Shown piece after piece: positions 4,630 to 11,639 of a DNA stretch of 13,318 nt. The first letter of the stretch is position 1, and every line of letters starts with the position of its first letter. The translations under genes were made by a program, and so were the position numbers. This stretch comes from CALMKX01 sp044869955 (GTDB lineage: Bacteria; Acidobacteriota; Thermoanaerobaculia; Multivoradales; SZUA-115). The DNA lies in assembly GCA_044869955.1 (NCBI GenBank), contig JBIOYC010000125.1, forward strand, positions 1 through 13,318, given 5' to 3'. The notes beneath the pieces were generated by a model. It saw only the letters and a program-made list of their open reading frames with translations, was not told the origin of the DNA and searched no databases.

Positions 4630-5952
4630 CTACGGCACCACCAGCGGCCAGCCGGAGAGGTCGCCGGTCTCGAAGCCGTCGGCGAAGAGGGCCCCGGCGT
4701 CGAGGAAGTTGCCGCTCATCACCAGCAGGCAGAGCAGGGTGACGGAGTCCTCGTAGTAGCTCTCAACCCGCGCTCGGACCGCCTCGTACACCGCATCCAG
4801 AAACGCCTGGCCGCCCGGGTCGACCATCGCCGCCACGCCGAAGGGAGCGGCGAAGAAGCTGGTGAAGAAGGCGCCGATCGGCGTGCCGTCGAGCTCATAG
4901 CCACCGGCGATGGCCATCGGGTCGCCGGCCGTGGCGGCGCGGATCCATTGCGCCATCTTGCGGGCCTGGGCCGTCGAGGTGGCGTCGCCCGAGAGCAGGG
5001 CGTCCGTGCCCAACCGCCACGGGTCGCGGCCGGCGTTGTAGTAGTAGTGGCCGTCGTGGGGGCCCTCCAGGAAGCCGGGAGGCGCCGCCCGCGGCCGGTG
5101 ATCGACCGCCGAGACGGGCACCGAAAAGTCTGGCAACAGCCCGGTCGTCGGGCTGACTTCGGTCTGCAGCGTGGTGACCGCCCCCTGCACAGCGGTGAGG
5201 GCCGCGGTCCAGGTAGCCTCGCCGGTCGCGGCGCCGAAGGCGCGGAAGTGGCCGGGCAGGAAGTCCGAGCTGCGGGGGGTCCACTCTCCATGCGGGCTGC
5301 CGCCGGGATCTACCCAATCGCCCAGGAGGGGGTAGTGGCTGGTCGGGCCGAGGGTCGACTCGGCGATACCCGCCAGCACCCGCAGCGCCTCGTTGCGGTA
5401 GTGGAAGCGGTCGCCGTTGCCCCACTGGCGCTCGGCCAGCAGCAGCGCCAGGGCGATGTCGGCGTCGCCGTCGAAGGCCGAGTCGTTGCCGGAGGGGTCC
5501 GGCTGCTCGTCGGCCGGGATGTTCCAGTCCATGAGCCGCGGATCGATGCTGCTCGGATGGTCGAGGCAGAACTCCCAGAGGCCGTCGAAGATCATCTGGG
5601 CGTCCGGATCCGCCCCGGCGAGGTGGGCCGCGATCAGCATGCCGTAGCCCTGGCCCTCGGAGACCGTGCGCGAGCTCGCGGCCGTGCCCAGCTTCACCCG
5701 GTAGCGGGGGTGCCCGTCGGGCTCGGTGCCGGCTTGCGCCAAGTAGCGCGACTTCCAACTCTGATACGCGGCGAGCACGTCGCCGTCCTGCTGGGTCTGG
5801 GTGCGCAGGCTGGGCCGCAGGCTACCCGGGGCGTACGAGATGTGCTGCGGGAAGGGCAGGCGGGGCGCCGCCGCCGCCGCGGGCGCCCAGGCTGCGACCG
5901 TCGCGAGGAGGCTGGCGATCAGGGTCGAAAGGGCCCCTCGACGTGAAGGCAT
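4630..5952 (-). CDS. Secreted glycoside hydrolase family 8 (endoglucanase/licheninase/chitosanase type)
   Basis: A 440-residue enzyme. Residues 1-29 are a Sec signal peptide (SRR, hydrophobic core, AAAAA before about 30). The GH8 catalytic domain fills about 35-415: SEGQGYGM holds the general acid E99, and AFDGDADIALALLLAERQW (159-177) is the GH8 signature with D161, D163 and D165. YYNAGRDPWRLG (304-315) is the conserved helix-8 motif. It has Asn306 where cellulase-type GH8 enzymes carry the Asp base, which points to the subfamily that uses a base from another loop, as in Bacillus GH8 chitosanases; this subfamily call is tentative. The C-terminus ends in LFADGFETGDLSGWP, a short tail I associate with secreted Acidobacteriota proteins; its role is unknown. 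GH8 hydrolyses beta-1,4-linked glucans or chitosan by inversion. ATG 5952 lacks a ribosome site but follows a -10-like TAGAGT by seven bases. The DUF4157 gene follows in the same operon. Confidence 0.93.
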   Translation of the reverse strand: MPSRRGALSTLIASLLATVAAWAPAAAAAPRLPFPQHISYAPGSLRPSLRTQTQQDGDVLAAYQSWKSRYLAQAGTEPDGHPRYRVKLGTAASSRTVSEGQGYGMLIAAHLAGADPDAQMIFDGLWEFCLDHPSSIDPRLMDWNIPADEQPDPSGNDSAFDGDADIALALLLAERQWGNGDRFHYRNEALRVLAGIAESTLGPTSHYPLLGDWVDPGGSPHGEWTPRSSDFLPGHFRAFGAATGEATWTAALTAVQGAVTTLQTEVSPTTGLLPDFSVPVSAVDHRPRAAPPGFLEGPHDGHYYYNAGRDPWRLGTDALLSGDATSTAQARKMAQWIRAATAGDPMAIAGGYELDGTPIGAFFTSFFAAPFGVAAMVDPGGQAFLDAVYEAVRARVESYYEDSVTLLCLLVMSGNFLDAGALFADGFETGDLSGWPLVVP

Positions 5953-6024
5953 GCAGGGGACTCTATGTCAACCCATCCCGCCGGGAACAGACCCGGGCTC
6001 GAGGCGGGATAGACTCCTCCGGTC
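5953..6024. promoter_or_regulatory. Divergent promoter region with inverted repeat; possible leaderless starts
   Basis: This 72-base spacer separates the GH8 operon (left) from REC-lpxC (right). ATCCCGCC (5975-5982) and GGCGGGAT (6003-6010) are perfect reverse complements 20 bases apart, and CCGGG/CCCGG (5981-5985, 5992-5996) lies nested between them. On the plus strand TAGACT (6010-6015) begins on the last base of the right arm and lies nine bases before ATG 6025. On the minus strand TAGAGT (5965-5960) lies seven bases before ATG 5952. Neither gene has a Shine-Dalgarno sequence, so both transcripts may begin at or within a few bases of the start codon. No convincing -35 box was found for either. 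A regulator bound to the repeat could control both directions. Confidence 0.45.
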
Positions 6025-7323
6025 ATGACACTCGCTCTCCTGGTCGACGACGAGCCGGGCATCCTGACCACCCTGGCCGGGGTGCTGGCGGACGTCGGCA
6101 TCGACTCCCTCGCCACTCGCTCCGGCGAGGAGGGCATCGCCCTCTACGCCGCCCATCAACCGGATCTGGTCTTCCTCGACGTCTGGCTGCCCGACCGCGA
6201 CGGCCTGGAGACCTTGGCCGCCCTGCGCGCCCTCGACTCTGCGGCGGCGGTGGTGATGATGTCCGGCCACGGCACGGCGGCCACGGCGGTCAAGGCGATC
6301 AAGATGGGTGCCTTCGACTACCTCGAAAAGCCGGTGTCCTACGACCAGATCGTCGGCGCGGCACGCGGGGCTCTCGAGCAGCGCCAGCGTCGCCTGGAGG
6401 GTACCCCCACGGGCGCGCTACCTTTGCTGCCGCTGACCAGGGCTCTCGAGCTGACGCCGCCGCCCCGTCTCTCCCTCCTGCGCACCTCGGACCTGCCGCA
6501 GCGCACGATCAATCACTCGACGGTGATTTACGGTCTGGGCCTGCATTCGGGGGGGCGGACGGGGATGGTGATCCAGCCCCTACCCCCGGGCAGCGGCGTC
6601 CACTTCCTCTCCCTGCCGAGCGGCCAGCACATTCCGGCGCACGTCGCGGCGGTGGCCGAGACCGATTGGGCCACCACCCTCTCGGCCGGCCCGGCGCAGG
6701 TGAAGACCACCGAGCACCTGCTCTCGGCGCTCCATGCCAGCGGCATCACCAATCTCCTGATCAAGCTCCATGGCGAGGTGCCGGTGCTGGACGGCTCGGC
6801 CGCGGACTTCTGCCGCACCCTCGAGCAGATCGGCATCGTCGACCAGGAAGCGCCGCGCGAAGAGATCGTGATCGATCGGGTTTACGAGGTCGGCGGCAAG
6901 GGCGACCGGATGCTGCGCATCGAGCCCTACGACGGCTTCGCGGTTTCCTACCTGTTGCGGTATCCGGCACCGATCGGTGAGCAACAATATGATTTCGAGC
7001 TCAGCGACTTCGCGACCTACCAGCGCGAGATCGCGCCGGCGCGCACCTTCGGCTTCATGCGTGACCTGCCGATGTTGGCCGAGATGGGCCTCGGCAGCGG
7101 CGGCCGGCTCGACAATTTCATTCTGGTCGGCGAAGACAACGTGATCAATACCGAGCTGCGCTTTCCCGACGAGTTCGTGCGACACAAGATCCTCGACATC
7201 ATCGGTGACCTCTACCTGCTCGGTTATCCGCTGCGCGGGCGAGTGACCGCGCGACTGACCGGCCACCGCGACAACGTCGCCCTGCTGCGCGAGATCTACA
7301 CGGCCACGGCGGCCACGGGCTGA
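6025..7323 (+). CDS. lpxC: Receiver domain-LpxC fusion (UDP-3-O-acyl-GlcNAc deacetylase)
   Basis: A 432-residue fusion. Residues 1-120 are a complete response-regulator receiver: acidic pair D8-D9, phospho-acceptor D52 in VFLDVWLPDRDG, S80 in VMMSGHG, and K102 in YLEKPVS. After a Pro/Leu-rich linker (121-158), residues 159-432 are a full LpxC: RTINHSTVIYGLGLHSGG, KTTEHLLSAL with zinc ligand H231 and E230, VLDGSAADF, ARTFGF, EFVRHKILDIIGDL with H387 and D391, and the catalytic H414 in LTGHRDN. Every catalytic and zinc residue is present. LpxC catalyses the first committed step of lipid A synthesis in the cytoplasm and is normally a stand-alone protein of about 300 residues. The intact receiver suggests that phosphorylation by a sensor kinase, encoded elsewhere, tunes lipid A synthesis; this is inference. 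The cydAB pair follows 40 bases downstream. Confidence 0.96.
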   Translation: MTLALLVDDEPGILTTLAGVLADVGIDSLATRSGEEGIALYAAHQPDLVFLDVWLPDRDGLETLAALRALDSAAAVVMMSGHGTAATAVKAIKMGAFDYLEKPVSYDQIVGAARGALEQRQRRLEGTPTGALPLLPLTRALELTPPPRLSLLRTSDLPQRTINHSTVIYGLGLHSGGRTGMVIQPLPPGSGVHFLSLPSGQHIPAHVAAVAETDWATTLSAGPAQVKTTEHLLSALHASGITNLLIKLHGEVPVLDGSAADFCRTLEQIGIVDQEAPREEIVIDRVYEVGGKGDRMLRIEPYDGFAVSYLLRYPAPIGEQQYDFELSDFATYQREIAPARTFGFMRDLPMLAEMGLGSGGRLDNFILVGEDNVINTELRFPDEFVRHKILDIIGDLYLLGYPLRGRVTARLTGHRDNVALLREIYTATAATG

Positions 7324-7349
7324 GCCGCCCTTCGCCCCTGCCTGCGGCC

Positions 7350-7358
7350 AGGAGGTGA
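7350..7358 (+). promoter_or_regulatory. Strong ribosome binding site deciding the cydA start (TTG)
   Basis: AGGAGGTGA is close to perfectly complementary to the 16S rRNA tail and ends five bases before TTG 7364. The in-frame GTG at 7355 lies inside this site and so cannot be the start. The protein then begins MTDPLFWHRLQF, as cytochrome bd subunit I usually does. Confidence 0.8.
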
Positions 7359-7363
7359 GCCCC

Positions 7364-8704
7364 TTGACCGATCCCCTGTTCTGGCACCGTCTGCAGTTCG
7401 GCTTCACCATCACCTATCACTATCTCTTCCCCCAGCTGACCATGGGCTTGGCGCTGCTCATCGTGGTGCTGAAGGCCCTGGCCCTGCGCACCGGCAACGG
7501 CGCCTGGAATGACGCCGCCCGCTTCTGGATCCGCATCTTCGGCCTGAGCTTCGCCATGGGCGTGGTCACCGGAGTGCCGATGGAGTTCCAGTTCGGCACC
7601 AACTGGGCGGCTTTCTCGCACAAGACCGGGGGGGTCATCGGCCAGACCCTGGCGATGGAAGGGATCTTCGCCTTCTTCCTCGAGTCGAGCTTCCTCGCCT
7701 TGCTGATCTGGGGCGAGCGCCGGCTGGGCCCGAAGCTGCACTTCGGGGCCGCCGTGCTGCTCTTCGTCGGCAGCTGGCTTTCGGCCTACTTCATCCTCGC
7801 CACCAACGCCTTCATGCAACACCCGGTCGGCCACGAGATCGCCGACGACGGCACCTTCCAGATCGCCCGCCTGGGCGAGCTGCTCGGCAACCCCTGGGCC
7901 ATCGCCCAGTACTTCCACAACCAGCTGGGCTCGGTGGTCACCGCGGCCTTCGTGATGGCGGCGGTGGGGGCCTTCTGGACCCTCCGTCGCCAGCACGGCG
8001 CGGTGGCGCGAGCGTCGCTGCGAGTGGGCGTGATCGCGGGGCTCGGGGCCTCCCTGCTGGTCGCCTTTCCTACCGGCCACCACCAGGGCCGGATGGTGGC
8101 GGCGCACCAGCCGGTGACGCTCGCCGCCATGGAGGGCCGCTTCGAGAGCGGACCGGGCGCCCCCCTGGCGGTCATCGGCCAGCCGAACGTGGCCGAGCGC
8201 AAGCTCGACAACCCGATCTTCCTGCCCAGGGTCCTCTCCTGGATCGCCTACGGCGACTTCTCGGCCAACGTGCGGGGGCTCTCCGAGTTCCCGGAGGATG
8301 TCTGGCCCACCAACATCGAGCTGCTGTACTACTCCTTTCACGTCATGGTCGGCCTGGGCACCCTGTTCATCTTCCTGATGCTGCTGGCCGGCCTCCAGCT
8401 CGCTCGCGGATGCCTGGAAGGGAGCCGCCGGCTGCTGTGGGTGCTGGCGTTCGCGTTCCCCTTTCCCTACATCGCCAACACCGCGGGCTGGATGACCACC
8501 GAGCTAGGCCGCCAGCCCTGGCTGGTGTACGGGCTGATGCGCACCGCCGAGGGAGCCTCCCCCACGGTCCACGGCGGCTCGGCGCTGTTCACCTTGCTGG
8601 GCTTCGCCGGGCTCTACCTGGTTCTCGGCGTGCTCTTCCTGGCCCTGGTCGGCCGCGAGATCGCCCACGGTCCGCAGCCGCTCGGCGCGCCGGCCGCTCA
8701 CTGA
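7364..8704 (+). CDS. cydA: Cytochrome bd-type quinol oxidase subunit I
   Basis: A 446-residue polytopic membrane protein that oxidises quinol and reduces O2 to water. Haem ligands are in place: H19 (TYHYLF, high-spin haem), H185 (AQYFHNQLG) and M328 (FHVMVGLG, low-spin b558). The proton-path glutamates E99 and E107 (AMEGIFAFFLESSF) are present, as is E380 in TTELGRQPW. The periplasmic Q-loop is short (about 237-310). It reads HQPVTLAAMEG, keeping the Glu equivalent to E. coli E257 but with Thr252 where E. coli has Lys252, both linked to quinol oxidation. That fits the short-Q-loop (CIO-like) branch of the family. The start is TTG 7364, set by the ribosome site at 7350-7358. cydB follows ten bases downstream, forming an operon. 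No small cydX-like subunit or cydDC assembly genes are in the window. Confidence 0.97.
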   Translation: MTDPLFWHRLQFGFTITYHYLFPQLTMGLALLIVVLKALALRTGNGAWNDAARFWIRIFGLSFAMGVVTGVPMEFQFGTNWAAFSHKTGGVIGQTLAMEGIFAFFLESSFLALLIWGERRLGPKLHFGAAVLLFVGSWLSAYFILATNAFMQHPVGHEIADDGTFQIARLGELLGNPWAIAQYFHNQLGSVVTAAFVMAAVGAFWTLRRQHGAVARASLRVGVIAGLGASLLVAFPTGHHQGRMVAAHQPVTLAAMEGRFESGPGAPLAVIGQPNVAERKLDNPIFLPRVLSWIAYGDFSANVRGLSEFPEDVWPTNIELLYYSFHVMVGLGTLFIFLMLLAGLQLARGCLEGSRRLLWVLAFAFPFPYIANTAGWMTTELGRQPWLVYGLMRTAEGASPTVHGGSALFTLLGFAGLYLVLGVLFLALVGREIAHGPQPLGAPAAH

Positions 8705-8714
8705 GGAGGTCGCG

Positions 8715-9761
8715 ATGGAGATGCTCTGGTTCGCAGTCGCCTCGGTGATGGTGGCGATCTACGTGGTGATGGACGGCTTCGACTTCGGCGCCGGCGGCAT
8801 CTCGCCCTGGGTCGCCAAGAGCGATCGCGAGCGCCGCCAGGTGCTCGCCGCCATCGGCCCCTTCTGGGACGGCAACGAGGTCTGGTTGCTCGCCGCGGGG
8901 GGCGTGCTCTTCCTGGCCTTCCCGAAGGTGCTGGCCTCGGGGCTCTCGGGCTTCTACCTGGCGATCTTCCTGGTCCTCTGGGTTCTGATCCTGCGCGGTA
9001 TCGCCATCGAGTTCCGCTCCCACGTCGAGGACGCCATGTGGCGAGCGGTGTGGGACACCGTTCTGGCCTTCGCCTCGATCCTCGCCCCGGTGCTCTTCGG
9101 TGCCGCCCTCGGAAACCTGCTGCGCGGGGTTCCGCTCCAGGACGACGGCTGGTTCTCCCTGCCCCTCTTCGGCTCCTTCTCGCCCTCCGGAGAGCTGGGC
9201 ATCCTGGACTGGTACACCGTCCTCGCGGGGGTCTTCGCCCTGGTCGCCGTCCTCCACCACGGCGCCCTCTTCCTGGCCTGGAAGACCGACGGCGCCGTGC
9301 ACGAGCGCGCCCGCTCGCTCGCCTCCCTGCTCTTCCCGGCGGTGGCGGTGCTCTGGCTCGTCGCCAGCTGGGCCACCGCCGCGGTGGCGCCGGAGGTCTT
9401 CTCCGGCCTGGCCGCGCGGCCCCTCGCCTGGCTGGCCACGGCCCTCTTCCTGGCCGGCCTCGGGGTCAGCCTGGTGGCGCGCCGCCGCGACCGGGACCTG
9501 CTGGCCTTCCTCGGCTCCGCGGCCTTCCTGCTCGGGGTGCTGGCGGCCACGGCGGCCTCGATCTACCCGACGATGATCAAGGCCGTGCCCGGCGGGGCAC
9601 CGTCACTGACGGCGGAGAACGCCGCTTCCAGTCCACACGCGCTCCGGGTGGGGATGCTCTGGTGGCCGGTGGGCTTGGTGCTCGCCGTCGGCTACCTCGC
9701 GGTGCTCTTCCGCCTCCATCGCGGCAAGGCGCAGGCTCCCGCCGAGGGCGAGGGCTACTGA
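8715..9761 (+). CDS. cydB: Cytochrome bd-type quinol oxidase subunit II
   Basis: A 348-residue membrane protein, the partner of CydA in the bd oxidase; it binds no essential haem in the classical scheme but stabilises the complex. Family landmarks are VVMDGFDFGAGG (17-28), GPFWDGNEVWLLAAGG (48-63), FPKVLASGLSGFYLAIFLVLW (69-89) and LRGIAIEFR (93-101). Several hydrophobic segments follow, with a late SIYPTMIKA motif. AGGAGG at 8704-8709 starts on the last base of the cydA stop and lies five bases before ATG, so expression is tightly coupled to cydA. Length is normal. The gene converges on glgC with only 16 bases between stops and no clear terminator. Confidence 0.96.
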   Translation: MEMLWFAVASVMVAIYVVMDGFDFGAGGISPWVAKSDRERRQVLAAIGPFWDGNEVWLLAAGGVLFLAFPKVLASGLSGFYLAIFLVLWVLILRGIAIEFRSHVEDAMWRAVWDTVLAFASILAPVLFGAALGNLLRGVPLQDDGWFSLPLFGSFSPSGELGILDWYTVLAGVFALVAVLHHGALFLAWKTDGAVHERARSLASLLFPAVAVLWLVASWATAAVAPEVFSGLAARPLAWLATALFLAGLGVSLVARRRDRDLLAFLGSAAFLLGVLAATAASIYPTMIKAVPGGAPSLTAENAASSPHALRVGMLWWPVGLVLAVGYLAVLFRLHRGKAQAPAEGEGY

Positions 9762-9777
9762 GGGGCGACCGCCGACT

Positions 9778-11004
9778 CTAGTCGAGCACCGCCCCTTTGG
9801 CGATCACCACCACGCCGTCATCCGAGACGGTGAAGCGCTCGCGGTCCCGCTCGAGGTCGACTCCGATCAGCTCGCCGGCGGGGATGCGGACGTTCTTGTC
9901 GATGATCGCCCGCCGCACCACCGCGTTGCGGCCCACGTCGACGTTCTCGAACAGCACGCTGTCCTCCACCTGGGCGTAGGAGTTGACGCGCACCCGCGGC
10001 GCGAGGATCGAGCGCCGCACCGTGCCGCCGGAGACGATCACGCCGGCGGCCACCAGGGAGTTGAGGGCGCGGCCGGAGCGGTCCCCTTCCTCGTGCACGA
10101 ACTTCGCGGGAGGGTGCGGGTATTGCCAGGTCAGGATCGGCCACTCGCGGTTGTACAGGTCGAACACCGGCTCCACGGCCACCAGGTCCATCGAGGCCTG
10201 GTGGTAGGCGTCGAGGGTGCCCACGTCCCGCCAGTAGCCGCGCTCGCGCTCGCCCTGGCCCGGCACCTCGTTGCTGCCGAAGTCGTAGACCCAGGCCTCG
10301 CCGGCGGCCACCAGAGCGGGCACAACGTTGCGTCCCATGTCGTGTTGGGAGGCGGGACTGGCGGCGTCGGCCGCGATGGCTTCACGCAGCACCTCGGTGG
10401 TGAAGAGGTAGTTGCCCATCGAGGCGAGGGCGCGCTCGGGGTCCCGGGGCATCGGCGAGGGGTCGGCGGGTTTCTCGACGAAGGACTTGATGCGTCCTCC
10501 CTTGCCGGCGCCGATCACCCCGAAAGAGCTCGCCTCCGCGATCGGCACGGGGATTCCCGCCACGGTCAGGCCCGCGCCGGTGGCGACGTGCTGCTCGACC
10601 ATCGGCCGCAGGTCCATGCGGTAGATGTGGTCGGCGCCGAAGACCGCCACGTACCTCGGCTGCTCGTCGAGCAGGATGTTCAGGTTCTGGAAGATCGCAT
10701 CGGCCGAGCCGGCGAACCAGCGCGGGCCAGTGCGCATCTGCGCCGGCACCGTCACCACGTAGTTGCCGAGCAGAGGGGAGAGGTGCCAAGTCTGCGCCAG
10801 GTGGCGGTCGAGGCTGTGCGAGAGGTACTGGGTGAGCACGACGATCTTGCGCAGACCCGAGTTGACCAGGTTCGACAGCACGAAGTCGATCAGCCGGTAC
10901 TGGCCGCCGAAGGGCACGGCCGGCTTGGCTCGATCGGCGGTCAGAGGCGACAGGCGTTTCCCCTCGCCCCCTGCGAGGACCATCCCCAGCACGTCAAGGC
11001 GCAC
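9778..11004 (-). CDS. glgC: Glucose-1-phosphate adenylyltransferase (ADP-glucose pyrophosphorylase)
   Basis: A 408-residue enzyme that makes ADP-glucose from ATP and glucose-1-phosphate, the committed step of bacterial glycogen synthesis. Residues 6-60 hold the nucleotide-binding signature LAGGEGKRLSPLT, then RAKPAVPFGGQYRLIDF. WFAGSADAIFQN (97-107), FGADHIYRMD (122-131), SFVEKP (174-179) and GYWRDVGTLDAY (256-267) are all family motifs around the substrate site. Residues 310-395 form the left-handed beta-helix tail with hexapeptide-like repeats (IVSGGTVRRSIL). I chose GTG 11004 because GGAGAGG lies three bases upstream and the family fold starts directly after; the open frame continues to 11106, but that extension overlaps the divergent dinB-family start. 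Allosteric control is expected for the family. No other glg gene is in the window. Confidence 0.95.
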   Translation of the reverse strand: MRLDVLGMVLAGGEGKRLSPLTADRAKPAVPFGGQYRLIDFVLSNLVNSGLRKIVVLTQYLSHSLDRHLAQTWHLSPLLGNYVVTVPAQMRTGPRWFAGSADAIFQNLNILLDEQPRYVAVFGADHIYRMDLRPMVEQHVATGAGLTVAGIPVPIAEASSFGVIGAGKGGRIKSFVEKPADPSPMPRDPERALASMGNYLFTTEVLREAIAADAASPASQHDMGRNVVPALVAAGEAWVYDFGSNEVPGQGERERGYWRDVGTLDAYHQASMDLVAVEPVFDLYNREWPILTWQYPHPPAKFVHEEGDRSGRALNSLVAAGVIVSGGTVRRSILAPRVRVNSYAQVEDSVLFENVDVGRNAVVRRAIIDKNVRIPAGELIGVDLERDRERFTVSDDGVVVIAKGAVLD

Positions 11005-11104
11005 GGACCTCTCCTTTCGAAGGTGCGCCCTAGCGTATGCGAAGTCCGCGGCTCGGCGGCGCCATCGCGATAGAGTGTCCGCCCCGACCGAGGAGGACCC
11101 GACC
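11005..11104. promoter_or_regulatory. Divergent promoter region, glgC / DinB-family gene
   Basis: 100 bases between divergent starts. On the plus strand TAGAGT (11071-11076) is -10-like and AGGAGG (11091-11096) is the ribosome site, eight bases before ATG 11105. On the minus strand TACGCT (11037-11032) is -10-like, with the glgC ribosome site AAAGGAGAGG between it and GTG 11004. I see no convincing -35 boxes and no strong inverted repeat. Confidence 0.4.
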
Positions 11105-11626
11105 ATGATCGACCGCCCCAGCCAAGACGAGTACGCCGATTCCTACGCTCCCTATCTGGCGGCACTGCCCGGCGAGGACGCCCTGGTCGAGCTCGGCCGC
11201 CAGATCGACGACGTCCGCGCCCTCGCCGACGCCACCCCCGAGGAGCGGGGCGGCTACCGCTACGCCGAGGGCAAGTGGAGCGTGCGCGAGGTGCTCGGTC
11301 ACCTGATCGACGCCGAGCGGATCTTCAGCTATCGGGCTCTGTGCATCTCGAGGGGGGACACCACGCCCCTGCCGGGTTTCGACGAGAACCTCTACGTCGC
11401 CGCTTCGGACTACGACCAGGCGACCCTCTCGGTGCTGGCCGAGGAGCTGGTGGCGCTGCGACGCGCCAACCTCGCCCTGCTCGGCCGCCTCAGCCCAGAG
11501 GCCTGCCAGCGCATGGGCACTGCCAACGGCCGGCCGGTTTCCGTGCGCGCCCTGGCCTTCGCCATGGCTGGGCATCTGCGCCATCACCTCGGAGTCCTCG
11601 CCGAGCGTTACGGCGTCACCGGCTGA
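11105..11626 (+). CDS. DinB/YfiT-family putative metal-dependent protein
   Basis: A 173-residue, mostly helical protein of the DinB superfamily, four-helix-bundle proteins that hold a metal with three histidines. The expected ligands are visible: H66 in VREVLGHLIDAERIF and the late pair H157 and H161 in GHLRHHLGVL, placed in helices two and four. The WSVREVLGHL motif after a KW pair is typical of the DinB_2 branch. Some relatives are thiol-dependent S-transferases using bacillithiol or mycothiol; others have no known reaction, so the substrate cannot be assigned here. ATG 11105 has AGGAGG eight bases upstream. It appears to be a single-gene unit, divergent from glgC and convergent with the permease gene 13 bases away. 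The link to DNA damage implied by the name should not be assumed. Confidence 0.86.
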   Translation: MIDRPSQDEYADSYAPYLAALPGEDALVELGRQIDDVRALADATPEERGGYRYAEGKWSVREVLGHLIDAERIFSYRALCISRGDTTPLPGFDENLYVAASDYDQATLSVLAEELVALRRANLALLGRLSPEACQRMGTANGRPVSVRALAFAMAGHLRHHLGVLAERYGVTG

Positions 11627-11639
11627 GGCGGGCTCGGGC

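Noticed and set aside
5966..5971. TTGACA on the minus strand as a -35 box for the GH8 gene
   Set aside because: A -10 at normal spacing would fall inside the coding region and no suitable hexamer is there.
7199..8341. 380-codon minus-strand open frame over lpxC/cydA
   Set aside because: It is antisense to two unmistakable conserved genes and has no domain.
11005..11106. N-terminal extension of glgC to 11106
   Set aside because: GTG 11004 has an ideal ribosome site and family-like start; the extension would cover the divergent gene's start codon.
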